NCBI GenBank assembly: GCA_022316685.1
Contig: JAKJHU010000023.1
Span: forward strand, 2,653,192 to 2,717,191
Origin: Progne subis subis
Lineage: Eukaryota; Chordata; Aves; Passeriformes; Hirundinidae
Direction of reading: 5' to 3'
Length of the DNA stretch: 64,000 nt
Positions 49,334 through 61,795 of the stretch are shown piece by piece. Every line of letters starts with the position of its first letter. Position 1 is the first letter of the stretch. The notes beneath the pieces are model-generated. The model made no database searches. It had not been told where the DNA came from and saw only the letters and a program-made list of their open reading frames with translations. The translations under genes were made by a program, and so were the position numbers.

Positions 49334-52300
49334 GTATGTTTTTTGGTTTTCTTAATTATCTTTTGGTCATTGCTTTTTCCTTTGCAGGCTGGTGCTGCAT
49401 GACACAGTCCTTGTTGGAAAGAAGTCCAGCTGTAGCTTTCAAACACAGCAGAGAAAATCAGCCTTCTGGAGAAGGAAGTGTTAGCAACCATGACCTTTAG
49501 AGACCTATCACAGACAGGCAGATTTCATAGCCAGAACAATTACTGATCTAGTAATTTTTGAGGATTAAATAAGTGGTTCTGATTTTTTTTCTAGATCAGG
49601 CATTCCAACTTCATGTATACTTTTTGAAACCTTGGTTTGGATTTTGGGAACATTTGTGACAAGAGTAGCTGGTATCAGCTCTATTGCACAACTCCACACC
49701 ATGAAATTATTGTGACAACTGTCTGTGGTTTATACTGGTTTCATCAGGGAGTTCTTATGGAAAGACCATAGCAGAGCATCATATGGGGGACCATTCTAGA
49801 CTAAGATGAAAAGGGAACCTAAATAGAACACTTGTACAGGAAGTTGTTTGTTTGTTTTTCAAACCCACCAAATTAACAACCCCCAGAATACTTCAGAACA
49901 ATTCTTCATACAAAGATTCACACTGATTTTTTTGTTGTGGTGAGGGTATGCTTAAAGTATGTCTCCTGTGTTTAACCAATTCACATTAGTCTGATGCTAA
50001 TCCAACATTTACTTTCACCTAAACAGTCTTTAATTTCATATATCATTGAAGTCTAATCAGGTCTGAGTGTGTAATCACAGTTCTAGTACCTCCATTGTAC
50101 AATATGCGCTCAAGCTCTCCTCTCCTTCATCTCCAGCTGTAATTAAAGTAATTACATTATAGGAAGTTTTGACTTCCTGTTTGATGACCAATTATGCTTC
50201 AAGGTGCTATCCAAAAAGTTATTTCAGACAAATGTAATTATTGAAAAATTTAAATTCTCAGTCTGACAGCTTGATTTTGTGAGAACATTCCAAATCCAAT
50301 GATCATCCTCTCAAAGCATTGTGCTGTATATATGTAACTTCCTTTGTGGAACTTGCCACAAAAGGTATTGTTTCTGAAGTTCCTAAATCTCTGATTTTAC
50401 TGCTTAATGGAGAAATGTGAAATGGTGCTTTAAAACAAAATAGGATCAGTGGTTTTTTCTCTTCATCAGGTAGCTGTATATAAATATTGCTCTAATATAT
50501 TGTCCTTTCTCACGGGGAAGGACATATTGGAGAACAGATAGTGAGATCAAATTTGCAAAGTGAACATGACATTTGCTGCTTTAAGACCCTGAGTTTGTGA
50601 AAAATCAGGAAGTACCATATTCAGCCAGAAAAGGATTTTTCCATAGGCACACAGGCATTTATCTACTGCAACAAACTGATGGGAAGTAGTGTCAGTATGG
50701 TTTGTCAAGGACCTATCTTCACCAAATGATTGAGAAAGCAAAAGAGAAAGATGAACAAAAAACATCTCTCTCTCTCTCTCAGTGGAATTTTTTCTAAGAT
50801 AATATAATGCTTTTCTGCAAGGGGCATCTTTGTCAAATTTCCTAGGTCTTCCTTCTGGAGAGGTGATGTGTAGAATGTATCTTTCTCATAAAATTTTGTG
50901 TGGGCCTTAAAGCACTATCACAGAGTCAGTAAGGTGAAAACATCCATGACTTTACAGGGCAGCACCATTCCTTTGTTCACCTTTCCCCTAAGAAAGTTAA
51001 GATATATATAACCATGAAAATTAAGAGAAGCCTGAGGTCTGTTTCAGCCATGAAGTAGCAACTTCCATAAAGTAGTTTTAAAGCCCATCCAGAATATCAG
51101 GATGAAATAAACAATATAAATGTTGCTTTAACTCACTGTGACATTAACAAACTCTTTCTCCAAAGACAGCTCTTAAGCCAAAATAAGGGTTAGAGAGAGA
51201 TTTCTATAGATTTGTTACTACCAAACTTTTTCCCTCTAAATAATATAAGCAATTGAGAACAATTTCTCCAAGACAGAAGAATTCTTTTTTTACCTAAAGG
51301 AATTACTTCTTATAGTATTTTAGTATTGTATATTGCTCTAGAAGTGGTTTAAGGGTTTCCAGGAATTCAGTCTTCATTGATGAACTAAGTGATCTCTCTG
51401 TCACACACCAAACAAATGAATATTTAGAATTTTTAGGGATGAGAATTATTGCATAAAAGTAAGATACCATGAGTGGGGATGAAATTACTTTATAAAATTT
51501 ATTGATCTCACGTCCCTTTTTAACTTCTCTGCTACTTGCAGATACAAAATGCAGAGCTTTGATCATTCTGTCTGGTATCAAAGCTAGAATATTTTAGTTC
51601 CTTTTAGAAATATGTTTTTTTCCTTTTGCCACTCTGTAGCACTTCAGAAGCCTGGGTGTAAGTATGCTGATTCCCTGTGAAAAAAAGAACAAAACAGAAT
51701 ACTTTAATTAAAGTAATGACATTTCTTTACTCTGTCTGATCTTCAAGTATCACAGTGAAGGGTAAAAGAGTAAACATGGAAGTTGACTTCGGGTTGCCAT
51801 TGACAAAATATATCATTTTAACATGTTGGTTGGTTGGAGTTTTTTGTTTTATTTTTTCCTCCTGGGCATTATGGACTTTGTTACTCTAAAAGTTTATTTT
51901 AAAGAAGCAGATATACAAAGGCTAAATCCAAATGAACAGCTTAGCTCATTTCTGAACATAAGAAAAATGTTTTCAAATGTTTTCACAAGTGTACAATTAT
52001 CTAGCTTAAAGCTGGAGACCAGTACTGGAAAGCTGTTTTTGAGAGGTTTGGGCCTTTGCTTAAGAGCAGAGTTTAGCTCTCAGAGTGTTGGATATGAAAC
52101 TAAACAGTAGTGGTGTGTTGATCGTGAGAAAAAGAATCTGATGACAGTTCCTTTTGTTCTCCTGACTGTCACTTCTGGAAATTTGTCTTCAGTAAACTAG
52201 AGAAGTATCTGTCAGTTCTGACCAATCTTTTAAGCAACTAAAACTTCCAGTTTTGATCTTCATAAGTACGATGTTTTTCCTTCTGTGAAGGATTGTTTTT

Positions 52301-55300
52301 GTCAGGTAATGCCAGAAGTGAACCCAAGTAAATTCCTTATTTGAGAAGAGAATAAACATCATCAGGGGAACTCTACTTATATGCAGTTTAACTGATTCAA
52401 TTGAGAAATATCACGATGAATGCCAACATGATTTTATGCCTGAATCCTTTTTTCTAAAGAAGTGCTGCAAGCTGATTTTATTTCTTTCCCTTAAAGGTAA
52501 AATTTAAAGAAGAGCAAACATATTTAACCTCTCTATCATTCAGAAGACCATCTGGAATACCACAGAGAATCATAAAAGAGATGAAAAGAAGTCAGTTCTT
52601 ACTACTTGAGTGCTCCTAGTTGCCAAGATTGGCTTTAAAAAATTTAAGAGTAGGATTCAGATGAAAATTTCAAATGCTTGAATCTGTGCCAGAGGAGAGC
52701 TTGAACTCAACTGAGAGCAGGGGTATCCATGCAGTCAAAATCATTGTTGTGTTATAAATGTGAGGTGCTTTTTAGACAAGGCAATTTGGAATGTATCCCA
52801 AATACACCCACATAACTGCTAGTGGTTTGAACTTACATGTATAGTAGGTAATTTATTTCAATTTTTGGCATCTGAAGAAATTGTCTCTATTCCAAAGTCT
52901 TAGAATGTGTGGGGAGGAATGGTGATGGTGGCATTAGTCAATGATAAAAAAATACTCCCGTTCTTCAAAACATTATTTAATTATCTTACATTTTCCTTTG
53001 TTTTACTAGGTATCATAATATTGCTTTTGTGAAATTCAATTAACAAGTGTGTGTGTGTTACTGTTAATCTAATTGAAGTAATTTAGGCATCATGCAGATA
53101 GCCTGCTATGTCTTTCATTGTTTTAGGAGTTGCCTCATTTGCTGTGTAGGGATTTTAGTAACAGTATAAATGGCATTTATGAACATAGAAGGTAAATATT
53201 AACAGTTCCATGGAAACCCTTTCACACTGAAAACTGTAGCATCACTGCCTACAGAGGAGTATAATTCCTGCTTCAAAACACTAACAAACTGTGGGGCCAC
53301 TGTTGATGTCTACTTTTAATAATTAGAACAAACACCATATTTTGAAAAGCATTCTGTTTGACAAACATGTTGAATTAATCTAATTGTACTCTTTCCCTTT
53401 AAAAAACATTGGAAGCAAAAATTCCTAGTTTTTAAATAACAGAGATTAATGTTAGTTTTACGAATGCAGCTCTTTTCTCATTATATTTTCATTTTTCAAT
53501 TTAAACAATCATTGTTTCTACATTTAAAGAGATTTAAGGACACTCATGAGGTGATAGTAGAGGTCTGAGAAAAGCTGATCAATATGTGCATTATTAAATG
53601 GTGGACAGAATGCCATTACAGCTGTAGTGTTGATGACAAATAGACATGCTTAAATAAAGTAGTTTACTTACATTTTTGTCAGGTCATGCATTATGCGTAT
53701 TCGATTTCCTCTACAGTCACCACGAAGTGTGGAAGAAGTTAAGGAATTCAATGAAATTAGCCTGCAATCATTAGCTGTACATTAGACATTCATTGAGGCT
53801 AATTCTGCTTTCAGTGATGGTCTAGTTATTATAAAGACGTATTTGTCAGGGCTCTAGATAGATAAATTCTATTTGGGTTTTTTCCCTCCAAAAAAAGGGA
53901 AAATGTCTTTTATTGCTACTTACAATTTTTACTGGTAGTGTACACATATCTCACAACAAAACTTTAATCTGAAAAGCAGCTTTATCTTCATACAGTAAGA
54001 ACTTTATTTGGAATGGGTTAGTATGAAATGAGAATTCATTATTTTTAATGCTGTTCTGTGCTACTGCTTCAGCCTCATGTTTTTTTCATCCTCTCCTTTT
54101 CAAATTTCTTTAATTGAAACATATTTTAACTTGGTAGAAATCTGCAGATCAAAGCTGTAAATAGATCTCAACACCATACTGTGTATTATTATATAAATCA
54201 GGATTTACCGAACATAATTGCCTCCACCAGCTCCAACATTCAGAGTGGAAAAGTTGGGGAAAAAAAAAAAAAATAGCACATTGCCTCAGTTTTCCTTTAA
54301 CAATAAAGAAAGACGTGTTTTCTGTTTGTGACAAAATACAAAATGTGCAGTCAGAGGTTCCTATTTGTTTCTCTATTGTTTTGAGGAAGATAGAGAATCC
54401 TGCCCAGAGGCTTTCGTTGCACATATGTTCTCCTTCTCTTGCATAAGAGATACAGGAGGATTGTGGCTTTGAACCTCTTCTGGAAAGATAATGCCACTCA
54501 GTGTATTTGATCGCTGTAGTATTCTGCAAGAACAGTACAAGCTGAAAGAAGGTATTTTTTGTCCTTCTCCTGGTGTGCACATGTACAGAGCCTGGGGTGA
54601 CCGGTCTACAGCAGCAGCACCCCTTACAGCAGGACTGCTCATTCCCAAATGCATAGTTCAGTGGTGTTTCTGGCTTTTAACTACTCTGCACATCAGTGTA
54701 TTTCTGTGTTCCCCGGGAATATCGGCAGCTCCTTCCTGCTGCTGTTGTGTGTTTACAAAACAGACCTTTGTGCCAGTGCTTCCTTTTGGACTGGTTTGGG
54801 GCACAGAGATTTCTAAGAAATAACACATCTTTGGAACATATTCGTTTCCGAAGCATATTATATTTTTAAGCTGTTACACCATTTAATGCTTAAAAATGAT
54901 TTGGTGTAAGTGAGTTTGACTGTTGATGTTACTTTTAACACAACTGGCAGAAAGCAAAGCACAGAGTCTATGGAAATTACTGTGCTGGATTTTAAGTTAT
55001 GCTTCCTTCTGGCTTAATTCACCTGCAGACCTGCCACACCATTCTAGTGGGACAGGATGATGTGAGGCGAACACAAAGGCTAATTAAAGGAATAAATTTT
55101 CCTCATTTGGAGGCATGAAAATGTCTTATTATATTTCCTATTTCCATTGCACTTCATGCAGGAGTCCAGAATGAATTAAAATAATTATAAACCTAAAAAA
55201 TGTCTAAGTCTGACATTTTTCATTCAGCCATGTAGTAACTCCACTCAGTTTTTATGCAAAAAAAAAAAAAAAAAAAAGTACCGTAGTAGTTTACTTGTCG

Positions 55301-56574
55301 ATATACTTCTTTATTTGTGTAAATTGGTATTGTTTTTAAAGGTCAACATGATTGTTTAAAACATTTATCTCAAGTATTAATCAAATGGCAGATTCTCTTA
55401 TGATGGCAGATAGACTCTGTGGAGAGATTCCTGTCCCATTATTGTCCTTGACACAAAATGAAGAATTTTTTTGCTTTATTTCCTTCAACAAAGGAGACTT
55501 TGCTGAAGGGTTTTCCCAAGAACAGCTACAAACCTTGTTTTGACCATTTAATAAAAAGTGTATTTAGATATTTATAGTAGTAATACATAATAATGTAGTT
55601 ATTTCCTAAAGCTTACTTTCCTGAAATGTGTTAAGAACATTTTACCTGTGAGTGCTCATATTATAAACTGTACATGTTCCCGCTATTAATTCTGGTATAT
55701 ATTTCCTGTACAGAGAGACACATATCAAATATAATTCAAAGTGTAATGAACTTTTTAATTTTGGAATTATAATCCTTCATTAGTTTACATAGAAATACAA
55801 ATTTTGTTTAATAATTAATTTAAATGAAATGGTGAATTTATTATTCTACAAGCTTATATAATGCTGGTGTTGCAATGAGAATTTTCTAATCCCTGCAGTA
55901 AAATACCTGTTTTCTACCCATGGCATATGGCTCTCCTTTTTGCTGTATTGTGTTTTGTGCTACACTGTACTATTAAATTACCTGCATATTTTACCTCTAT
56001 GCTGCTTGAAACAGTATGCATTCAACAATGTTTCATAAATGCAGAAGAAAACATGGAAATAAAAGTGTAGTAAGGACCATTTAGAGAAATTCACTGCAAC
56101 ATGCAGAAGAACCAATGCATATGCAACCCACAAGCTGGGTTTCATCTGCATTTTTGTGTGGTGTACATTTGGAATCAGATTAATAGACTCTTATATTCTC
56201 ATTAATAAAAATAGAGAAATGAAGAAATAAATACCGAGATATGTATACTTTCATTGAATCTACCAAAGATTCTAATACTAATCTTCAGTAACTTACTCAT
56301 AGCTATTTAAAAGCAGGGTGTAGAATAGAGTAAAAGAGTAAAAGGAGATGTTGCTAAAGAAAGAAAAATGCAGTATACTGACAGCATATTTGCTCTTTTG
56401 AATACATAGTAATTTCAGGTTAAGCAAAAGCTGATTTTTTTTCGTTTGTGTGTGTGTGTTTTATTGCTTCTTCTTATACACACACAGAGGCTGTTGCTGG
56501 AAATTTTGTTCTGACATTGCTATTCTGACTTGCTATTTCCTTATAGATCCACTCACAAGAATTTTGTTTCTTAG
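49334..56574 (+). other. DMD: DMD intron 57
   Basis: 7,241 bp of AT-rich intron. It has short CT and GT dinucleotide runs (about 50765-50780, 53047-53057, 56447-56459) and a run of 20 A at 55258-55277. No mobile element or gene is recognised. A run of 13 A near 54259-54272 is the only other simple repeat noted. Confidence 0.93.
55258..55277 (+). repeat. Poly(A) tract, 20 A
   Basis: Twenty uninterrupted A in intron 57, with no recognisable retroelement in front of it. Confidence 0.85.
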
Positions 56575-56695
56575 ACTTTCAAGAGGGAGCTAAAAACAAA
56601 AGAACCTGTTATCAGGAGTGCCCTTGAGACTGTGCGAATCTTCCTGGCCGAGCAGCCTGTGGAGGCAGTGGAGAAGATCTGCCCAGAACCCAGAG
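56575..56695 (+). CDS. DMD: Dystrophin exon 58 (spectrin-like repeat segment)
   Basis: 121 nt, equal to human exon 58: 40 codons plus one base (G) that is completed by exon 59. The product starts TFKRELKTKEPVIRSALETV and ends FLAEQPVEAVEKICPEPR. The first half is nearly identical to human. The second half differs at several positions (human reads LEGLEKLYQEPR there, from memory), so this is the least conserved part of the five exons. The acceptor is TTTGTTTCTTAG and the donor AGAG|GTAATT at 56696, which is fair. Confidence 0.96.
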
Positions 56696-57362
56696 GTAAT
56701 TGAAGCAAGAGCAGGGTAATAACACGTTGCTGGAGAGATCAGTGATGATCAGCGATGATTAAATAAATCTTGCCAGCCGCTCTGAAAGCATTCCTTTTAC
56801 ACTCCGAGCTGAATGCCAGCATTCAGAAACCAAGCTAAAAATATAGATGAAAGCAAGCCTTAGCAATCCTTCTGAACACTGTGGTACTAAATAGGCATGC
56901 ATATTTATAAGCAGATTTTGAAACTGCCTTCAAACCTTCAGGACCTGTCTATAATTATAGCCTCATTTGAGGGCTCAAAGCTGCAATTTAAGCTAAAATT
57001 CACCCTGTAGTCTCAGTACTACAGGAGATCCCAAATCCACCTAATTGCAGCAAAAGCTTCACGGTGATTAATATTTATCTATGTGCAGAAATATTGTGCT
57101 GAATCAGGTGATAAACTTCTAGGTACACCTTGCGTGTTTCAAAATGCCTTTATGTACTTAAATGCATATTTTGCTGATTTTTATGGTGGCAGGATTTAAG
57201 TTTTTTAAGAGATTTTGAAACAAGAATACATTGATAAAACAAATTTCACAGGTGCCTATGGTTATGAAGAGATTCTTACTGAGATTTGAACTTATCCAGA
57301 TGGCAACTGGATATATTCTAAGACAGAATATGTCTTAAAAGCCTCTTCACTTTCACATTTAG
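56696..57362 (+). other. DMD: DMD intron 58
   Basis: Only 667 bp, the shortest intron between canonical exons here. It ends in a pyrimidine-rich acceptor, CTTCACTTTCACATTTAG. No repeats or other features are seen. Confidence 0.95.
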
Positions 57363-57631
57363 ATCTACCACCTGAGGAAAGAGCCCACAATGTCACTAAA
57401 CTTCTGCAAAGGCAAGCAGATGAGGTCAGAACTGAGTGGGATAAGCTGAATCTACAGTCTACTGATTGGCAAAAGAAGATCGACGATGCTCTTGAAAGAC
57501 TGCAGGGCCTTCAAGAGGCAATGGATGACCTGGACCTGAAGCTACGCCAGGCTGAGGCATTCAAGGGATCCTGGCAGCCAGTGGGGGATCTGCTGATTGA
57601 CTCTCTGCAGGATCACTTGGAAAAAGTCAAG
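57363..57631 (+). CDS. DMD: Dystrophin exon 59 (spectrin-like repeat segment)
   Basis: 269 nt, equal to human exon 59. Two bases (AT) complete an Asp codon begun in exon 58, then 89 codons follow and end on a codon boundary at AAG. The product starts LPPEERAHNVTKLLQRQADE. It passes through the Trp-containing TEWDKLNLQSTDWQKKIDD and ends QPVGDLLIDSLQDHLEKVK. The C-terminal half, including KLRQAEAFKGSWQPVGD, is almost unchanged from human. It covers the end of one spectrin repeat and the start of the last (R23 to R24 by usual numbering, approximate). The acceptor is CATTTAG and the donor AAG|GTACGT at 57632 is strong. Confidence 0.97.
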
Positions 57632-59099
57632 GTACGTGTCATACATCAGTATTTCTGAGTATGAAATTGCTCATTGTATGAATCCCCATATCGGTAATTA
57701 TCTTTTAGAGTGAGAAGTTGGTACATTTGTACCATAGTGATTTATATTAAAAAGTGCATATTAAGAGTTTTATAATTTCAGAAGTTAAGATGCAACGGGA
57801 TCCTCATTGAGAATGTCTATTCTGACATGGGTAAAAGCACTATAGAAAAGTGTAAAAATCCTCAGCACACTCACTGTAAACTCAAGAGATGCAAAATTGG
57901 CAGTTAAAGAAAGCAAAATGAAATAGACAGGAGAATATATGATAAAAATCTATTAAATTATTTTTTCCTTTATTGTATTTTCTTAAGTATGATAAATACA
58001 TAATTGTTTCTATAATTGTAGAGTAAAATTTAAATAATTTAAAATATATGCTTTTTCATTTTGGTGGTATTTTCTCTCTGTCTTTTTTGATAAAAAAGCT
58101 TCATAGACAGTCTTTTATAAAAGCAGCAATCCTGGAAAAATTATCATTATTTTCTAGAACTTAATGCTTAGCAGCTTTAAGGTGTTGTTTCACAAAATTA
58201 TTGCTAATTGAGAACTTGGGCAGACTTGTCCTCTTTCAGCATGACTGCTGTGGACTGACTTGATAAATAATAGAGGATTCCTTCAGCCAGAGCACAATAG
58301 AGGCAGTTGCCATTTTGATAAGAACAAAGTGCCTCTGTTCCAGTCACATAAATGGGAATCATCAGTCATTTTGAAAGAGACCTGAGCTAACTGTTATTTT
58401 CTGGAGATGAACATTAGGATCTAAGATAGAGGAAATGGAATGACTAATGGCAAGGAAAAAAAATGCCTCTAAAAATCAAATGTAGTTTATTAAAATCAAA
58501 GTCCTCGAGTTTTAATCACACAGAAAGTTTAATGAGTGTCCTGTGCAGATGCTGTACAAGAACAAATGAAATAATTAGTAGCTGATGAACAGCTTGCTGC
58601 AAAATTTGTTTATCTTCATTTAAATTCATAAATGAACAGAAGAAATCTATTTATAAATTCTCAGAAAATACTATTACAACCATGGTTTGTTTTTGTTTTT
58701 GGTTTTGGTTTGTTTGGTTTTTAATTTTGAAAAAGATATCCTGAACAGAAACACTGAATCTCTGATATTACTGGAAAACGAAGCATGTCACTTAATTCTA
58801 AATCTATGAGCAGGAGTGTTGACCCCATAATTATAGCTCTGAGTCCTGTTATGGTCTTAAAAATAAATAAATACATTCTAGAATGACTTAATAATTGATT
58901 CATTTAAGGGTTAAATGTTTTTCCTTTGCAAATGTTTCTATTAAAAGCTAAATTTGTTGAAGTTATTTAGCTTTCAGTTAAAAGTTGTTAGTAAAAAGTA
59001 TGGGGTTTTTTCCTTTATAAGCTGTATTATCCACCAAACATTATCCAATTGATACATTATCTATGTCTCATCCTTGCTCTGGTTTTATGATGAGCATCA

Positions 59100-60130
59100 C
59101 AATGAGGCAAAGTATCTAATTTCTCTCTATACATCTAAGAAACCCAAGCATCTTCTGAGCAGATCTTCAAAACACTGGTCATATGTGATCGCATGTCTTG
59201 CAAATCCTTCTCTTTGAATCACAATAGCTTCCCCAAAACTAACCTGATGAATAACTTCCTGGGGAATGTGTTTAACTTAGTGCCATTTGTCACTGTCCCC
59301 TTTAGTTATACTTGCTGGAGCTGCTAAGGTCATGGTAGAACTTTGAACTCACACTAAATAGTGGATCCTTGGTCAGTATTAATGTATTATTATTACACAT
59401 GCTTCATCTACATTAATGTGAAAATTGGTGTTCATCTCTGATTGAGGACAAGAGATAGTTTCACCCATCTGTTCCAAAGGATGCATCCTAGACTACAAGG
59501 CTCCCTATAACCGAAGTATTCTTCAGACTTCTCTGCTGTCATCTGTTATTCTCCCTCTTTTCTTCTCTCATGACTGGTCTTATCTGCAGACTGAAATGTA
59601 ACTTACTTTCTTAATGACACACATTTCTGTCTGTCTCCCTTCCAAGCATATCTTTCTGTCCAGTAAAATCCAAACCATCATTTAACTGTCTTAAATTCAG
59701 TTTAAACCCAAATGAATCTATTATCGGTCCCTTAATATCCGTTGCCTGATCAGTTTGATTGTAGCTCAGATCATATTTTAGATATGGCCTGTGATTTCTA
59801 ATCCCCTAGACAGCAAACTCAATAATGCTTTCTTCTTGCAATCACTAACAAAATGTTCTTTTCATCAGCATGTCTGGAACACTTAGGGTCTCATGAGACC
59901 ACCGCTCAGATTTTATATTAAGCTTTTGCTGCTATTCAATTGATATTCAATCATGCCTACCTCATCCACTTGGTACCTTATTCAAAGGCTCACTCCAGGA
60001 ATTGATGGTAGAACCATTTTGTCTCTCTTTCTTCCCCAAAGATTTTCCTTTGCCATCCAAAACCGTGACAATGTCATGCCAGCAGCGTGCAACAATCATT
60101 ACATGTCATGCTGATAGCTCCTCACTGGTT
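59100..60130. other. Pyrimidine-biased intronic stretch, possibly an ancient LINE
   Basis: Across roughly 1 kb the plus strand is rich in C and T and poor in G, with phrases such as CTAGACAGCAAACTCAATAA. These loosely recall the 3' region of old L2/L3-type LINEs. There is no clear open frame, no terminal repeat and no clear boundary. This is a weak suggestion only. Confidence 0.25.
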
Positions 60131-60483
60131 TGTTGTCTCTGTAGACATCTGCTGAGAAATACTAATAGAAATTAGTACTCACTGGAAGTTTCAGGTTTTT
60201 ATATTTTTCCACTCTGGAAAATTAGGTTTCTTAAATTAAAAGCCACTGTTTAGGGATGTTGTGCACAGAGTTTTGTGTCTGAGAAGCCAGTTTAATGGTG
60301 TGGTTTATCTTTAGCTAAAGGAAGTTCGGCTACTCTCAACATACTCAGGAGAGCACAATGCAAAGCACTTTTTTCTGTCAGTGATATTTTATCATATCAC
60401 TAGCAGTAATATAACTGCTTAAGTTTTCTGTCATACACAGAACTGTAAGGGAACAGCAGAGCCTCTATACTCCATGAATATAA

Positions 60484-60487
<4 letters not shown>

Positions 60488-60515
<28 letters not shown>
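60488..60515 (+). repeat. Poly(T) tract, 28 T
   Basis: Twenty-eight T, followed about 20 bases later by an A- and C-rich stretch low in G (60530-60590). No parent element is recognised. Confidence 0.9.
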
Positions 60516-61478
60516 GCAACCTCTCTAAGACAAAACGAACAAATGAAACCAAACCCAAAACAAACAAAAAACTCAACAACAAAAATAATGAAGAGCAGGC
60601 AGCAGTGTCTGTGATTTCCTTAGCTCAAAATAGAAGTGCATATCTCTAGAACACCTTCCAAATAAAGGGCTATTCATGTAGAATCATGCAGACTTTTTTT
60701 CAATTAACTCCAGTCTGCTATCGGATAATTAGTTCTTCTTTACTGTCACAAAAATAGGGCACCTTGACTCAGTATAGTGATTGATAACTGTGGAAAGCAG
60801 AACAGAAATTAGTGACATAAGTCTTGTATTTTTCTGCAAGGAATTTTCACATAAGTCTTAGTCTTGCTACTGAGGAATGGCTGATTGTTCTTGCAGATTC
60901 ACTTTTATAGTTATGAGTAAAGCAGTTACATGGACTTTGTGTATAGATTATGGACTTTATGTATTTAATGTAACAAGGATATTCATAAAGGCTGCAAGCA
61001 TCCTTTTAAATTCTTTTGTCAAAACCTATTTAAATTTTAATACAATTTGTAGTTGAATTATACGCTGTTTATTTCAGACTTTCTTCAGCTTAATTGACAG
61101 TTGAAGCCGATTGTATGTCACTGACAAATGTTCACTGGAAAGTGTCAGCCTGAAATTTATTTATTTGTAAAACAAATAGAGTTTGCGGTTATTCATAAAT
61201 CAGAAATGAGCTGATCACTGATCTGCTCATAATCTACTCTAAAATTACTCTGTGTGCAAGGACTGGGGAAGAATCCTTTTGTCCCTATTCATCTTTTCTC
61301 AAAATGAGACAAAAGTAAGACAACCCATTCAAATATTTAGCTGAGTTTCAGTTGTGTTCATATCCAGCCATAAAAAGAAAATAAATAGATTTGTAAAAAT
61401 TAACATTCTACATTATTACAAGCATTTTAATACTAAATCAGCAATCTCAATTTCAGGACACTGAATGAGGGTAGGTGG

Positions 61479-61517
61479 TTAATAATAATAATAGTAATAA
61501 TAATAATAATAATAATA
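61479..61517 (+). repeat. (TAA)n microsatellite
   Basis: About 13 TAA units with one TAG interruption near 61493. Confidence 0.9.
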
Positions 61518-61751
61518 TTTTTTAAGTCTTATATATTCTTCTGTAGTCCACATTGGTACTGTTCAGCTACTGCTGTGTTGCAAAGAGATATTTCAGCAAA
61601 GTGAACTCTTACTGTGCTGTTATGAGGGAACTGTGCTGACAGCTGCCTACTATGGAGATTCTGACAGCAAAGTGACTTATTGAATTTCTAATTTATGTTC
61701 TCATCCCAAAATTATTTTAAATGCTTGTGTAATTGATAATTTTCTATCCTT

Positions 61752-61754
61752 CCC

Positions 61755-61785
<31 letters not shown>

Positions 61786-61795
61786 AAAAAAAAAA
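61752..61795 (+). repeat. C24-A20 homopolymer tract
   Basis: Twenty-four C run directly into twenty A. The minus strand carries a G24 run that could form a G-quadruplex. It is very prone to length change and to sequencing error. Confidence 0.9.

Noticed and set aside
54149..54580. 143-codon open frame on - in intron 57
   Set aside because: It includes a poly(A)/poly(T)-derived Phe run and lacks any recognisable motif, so it is a chance frame.
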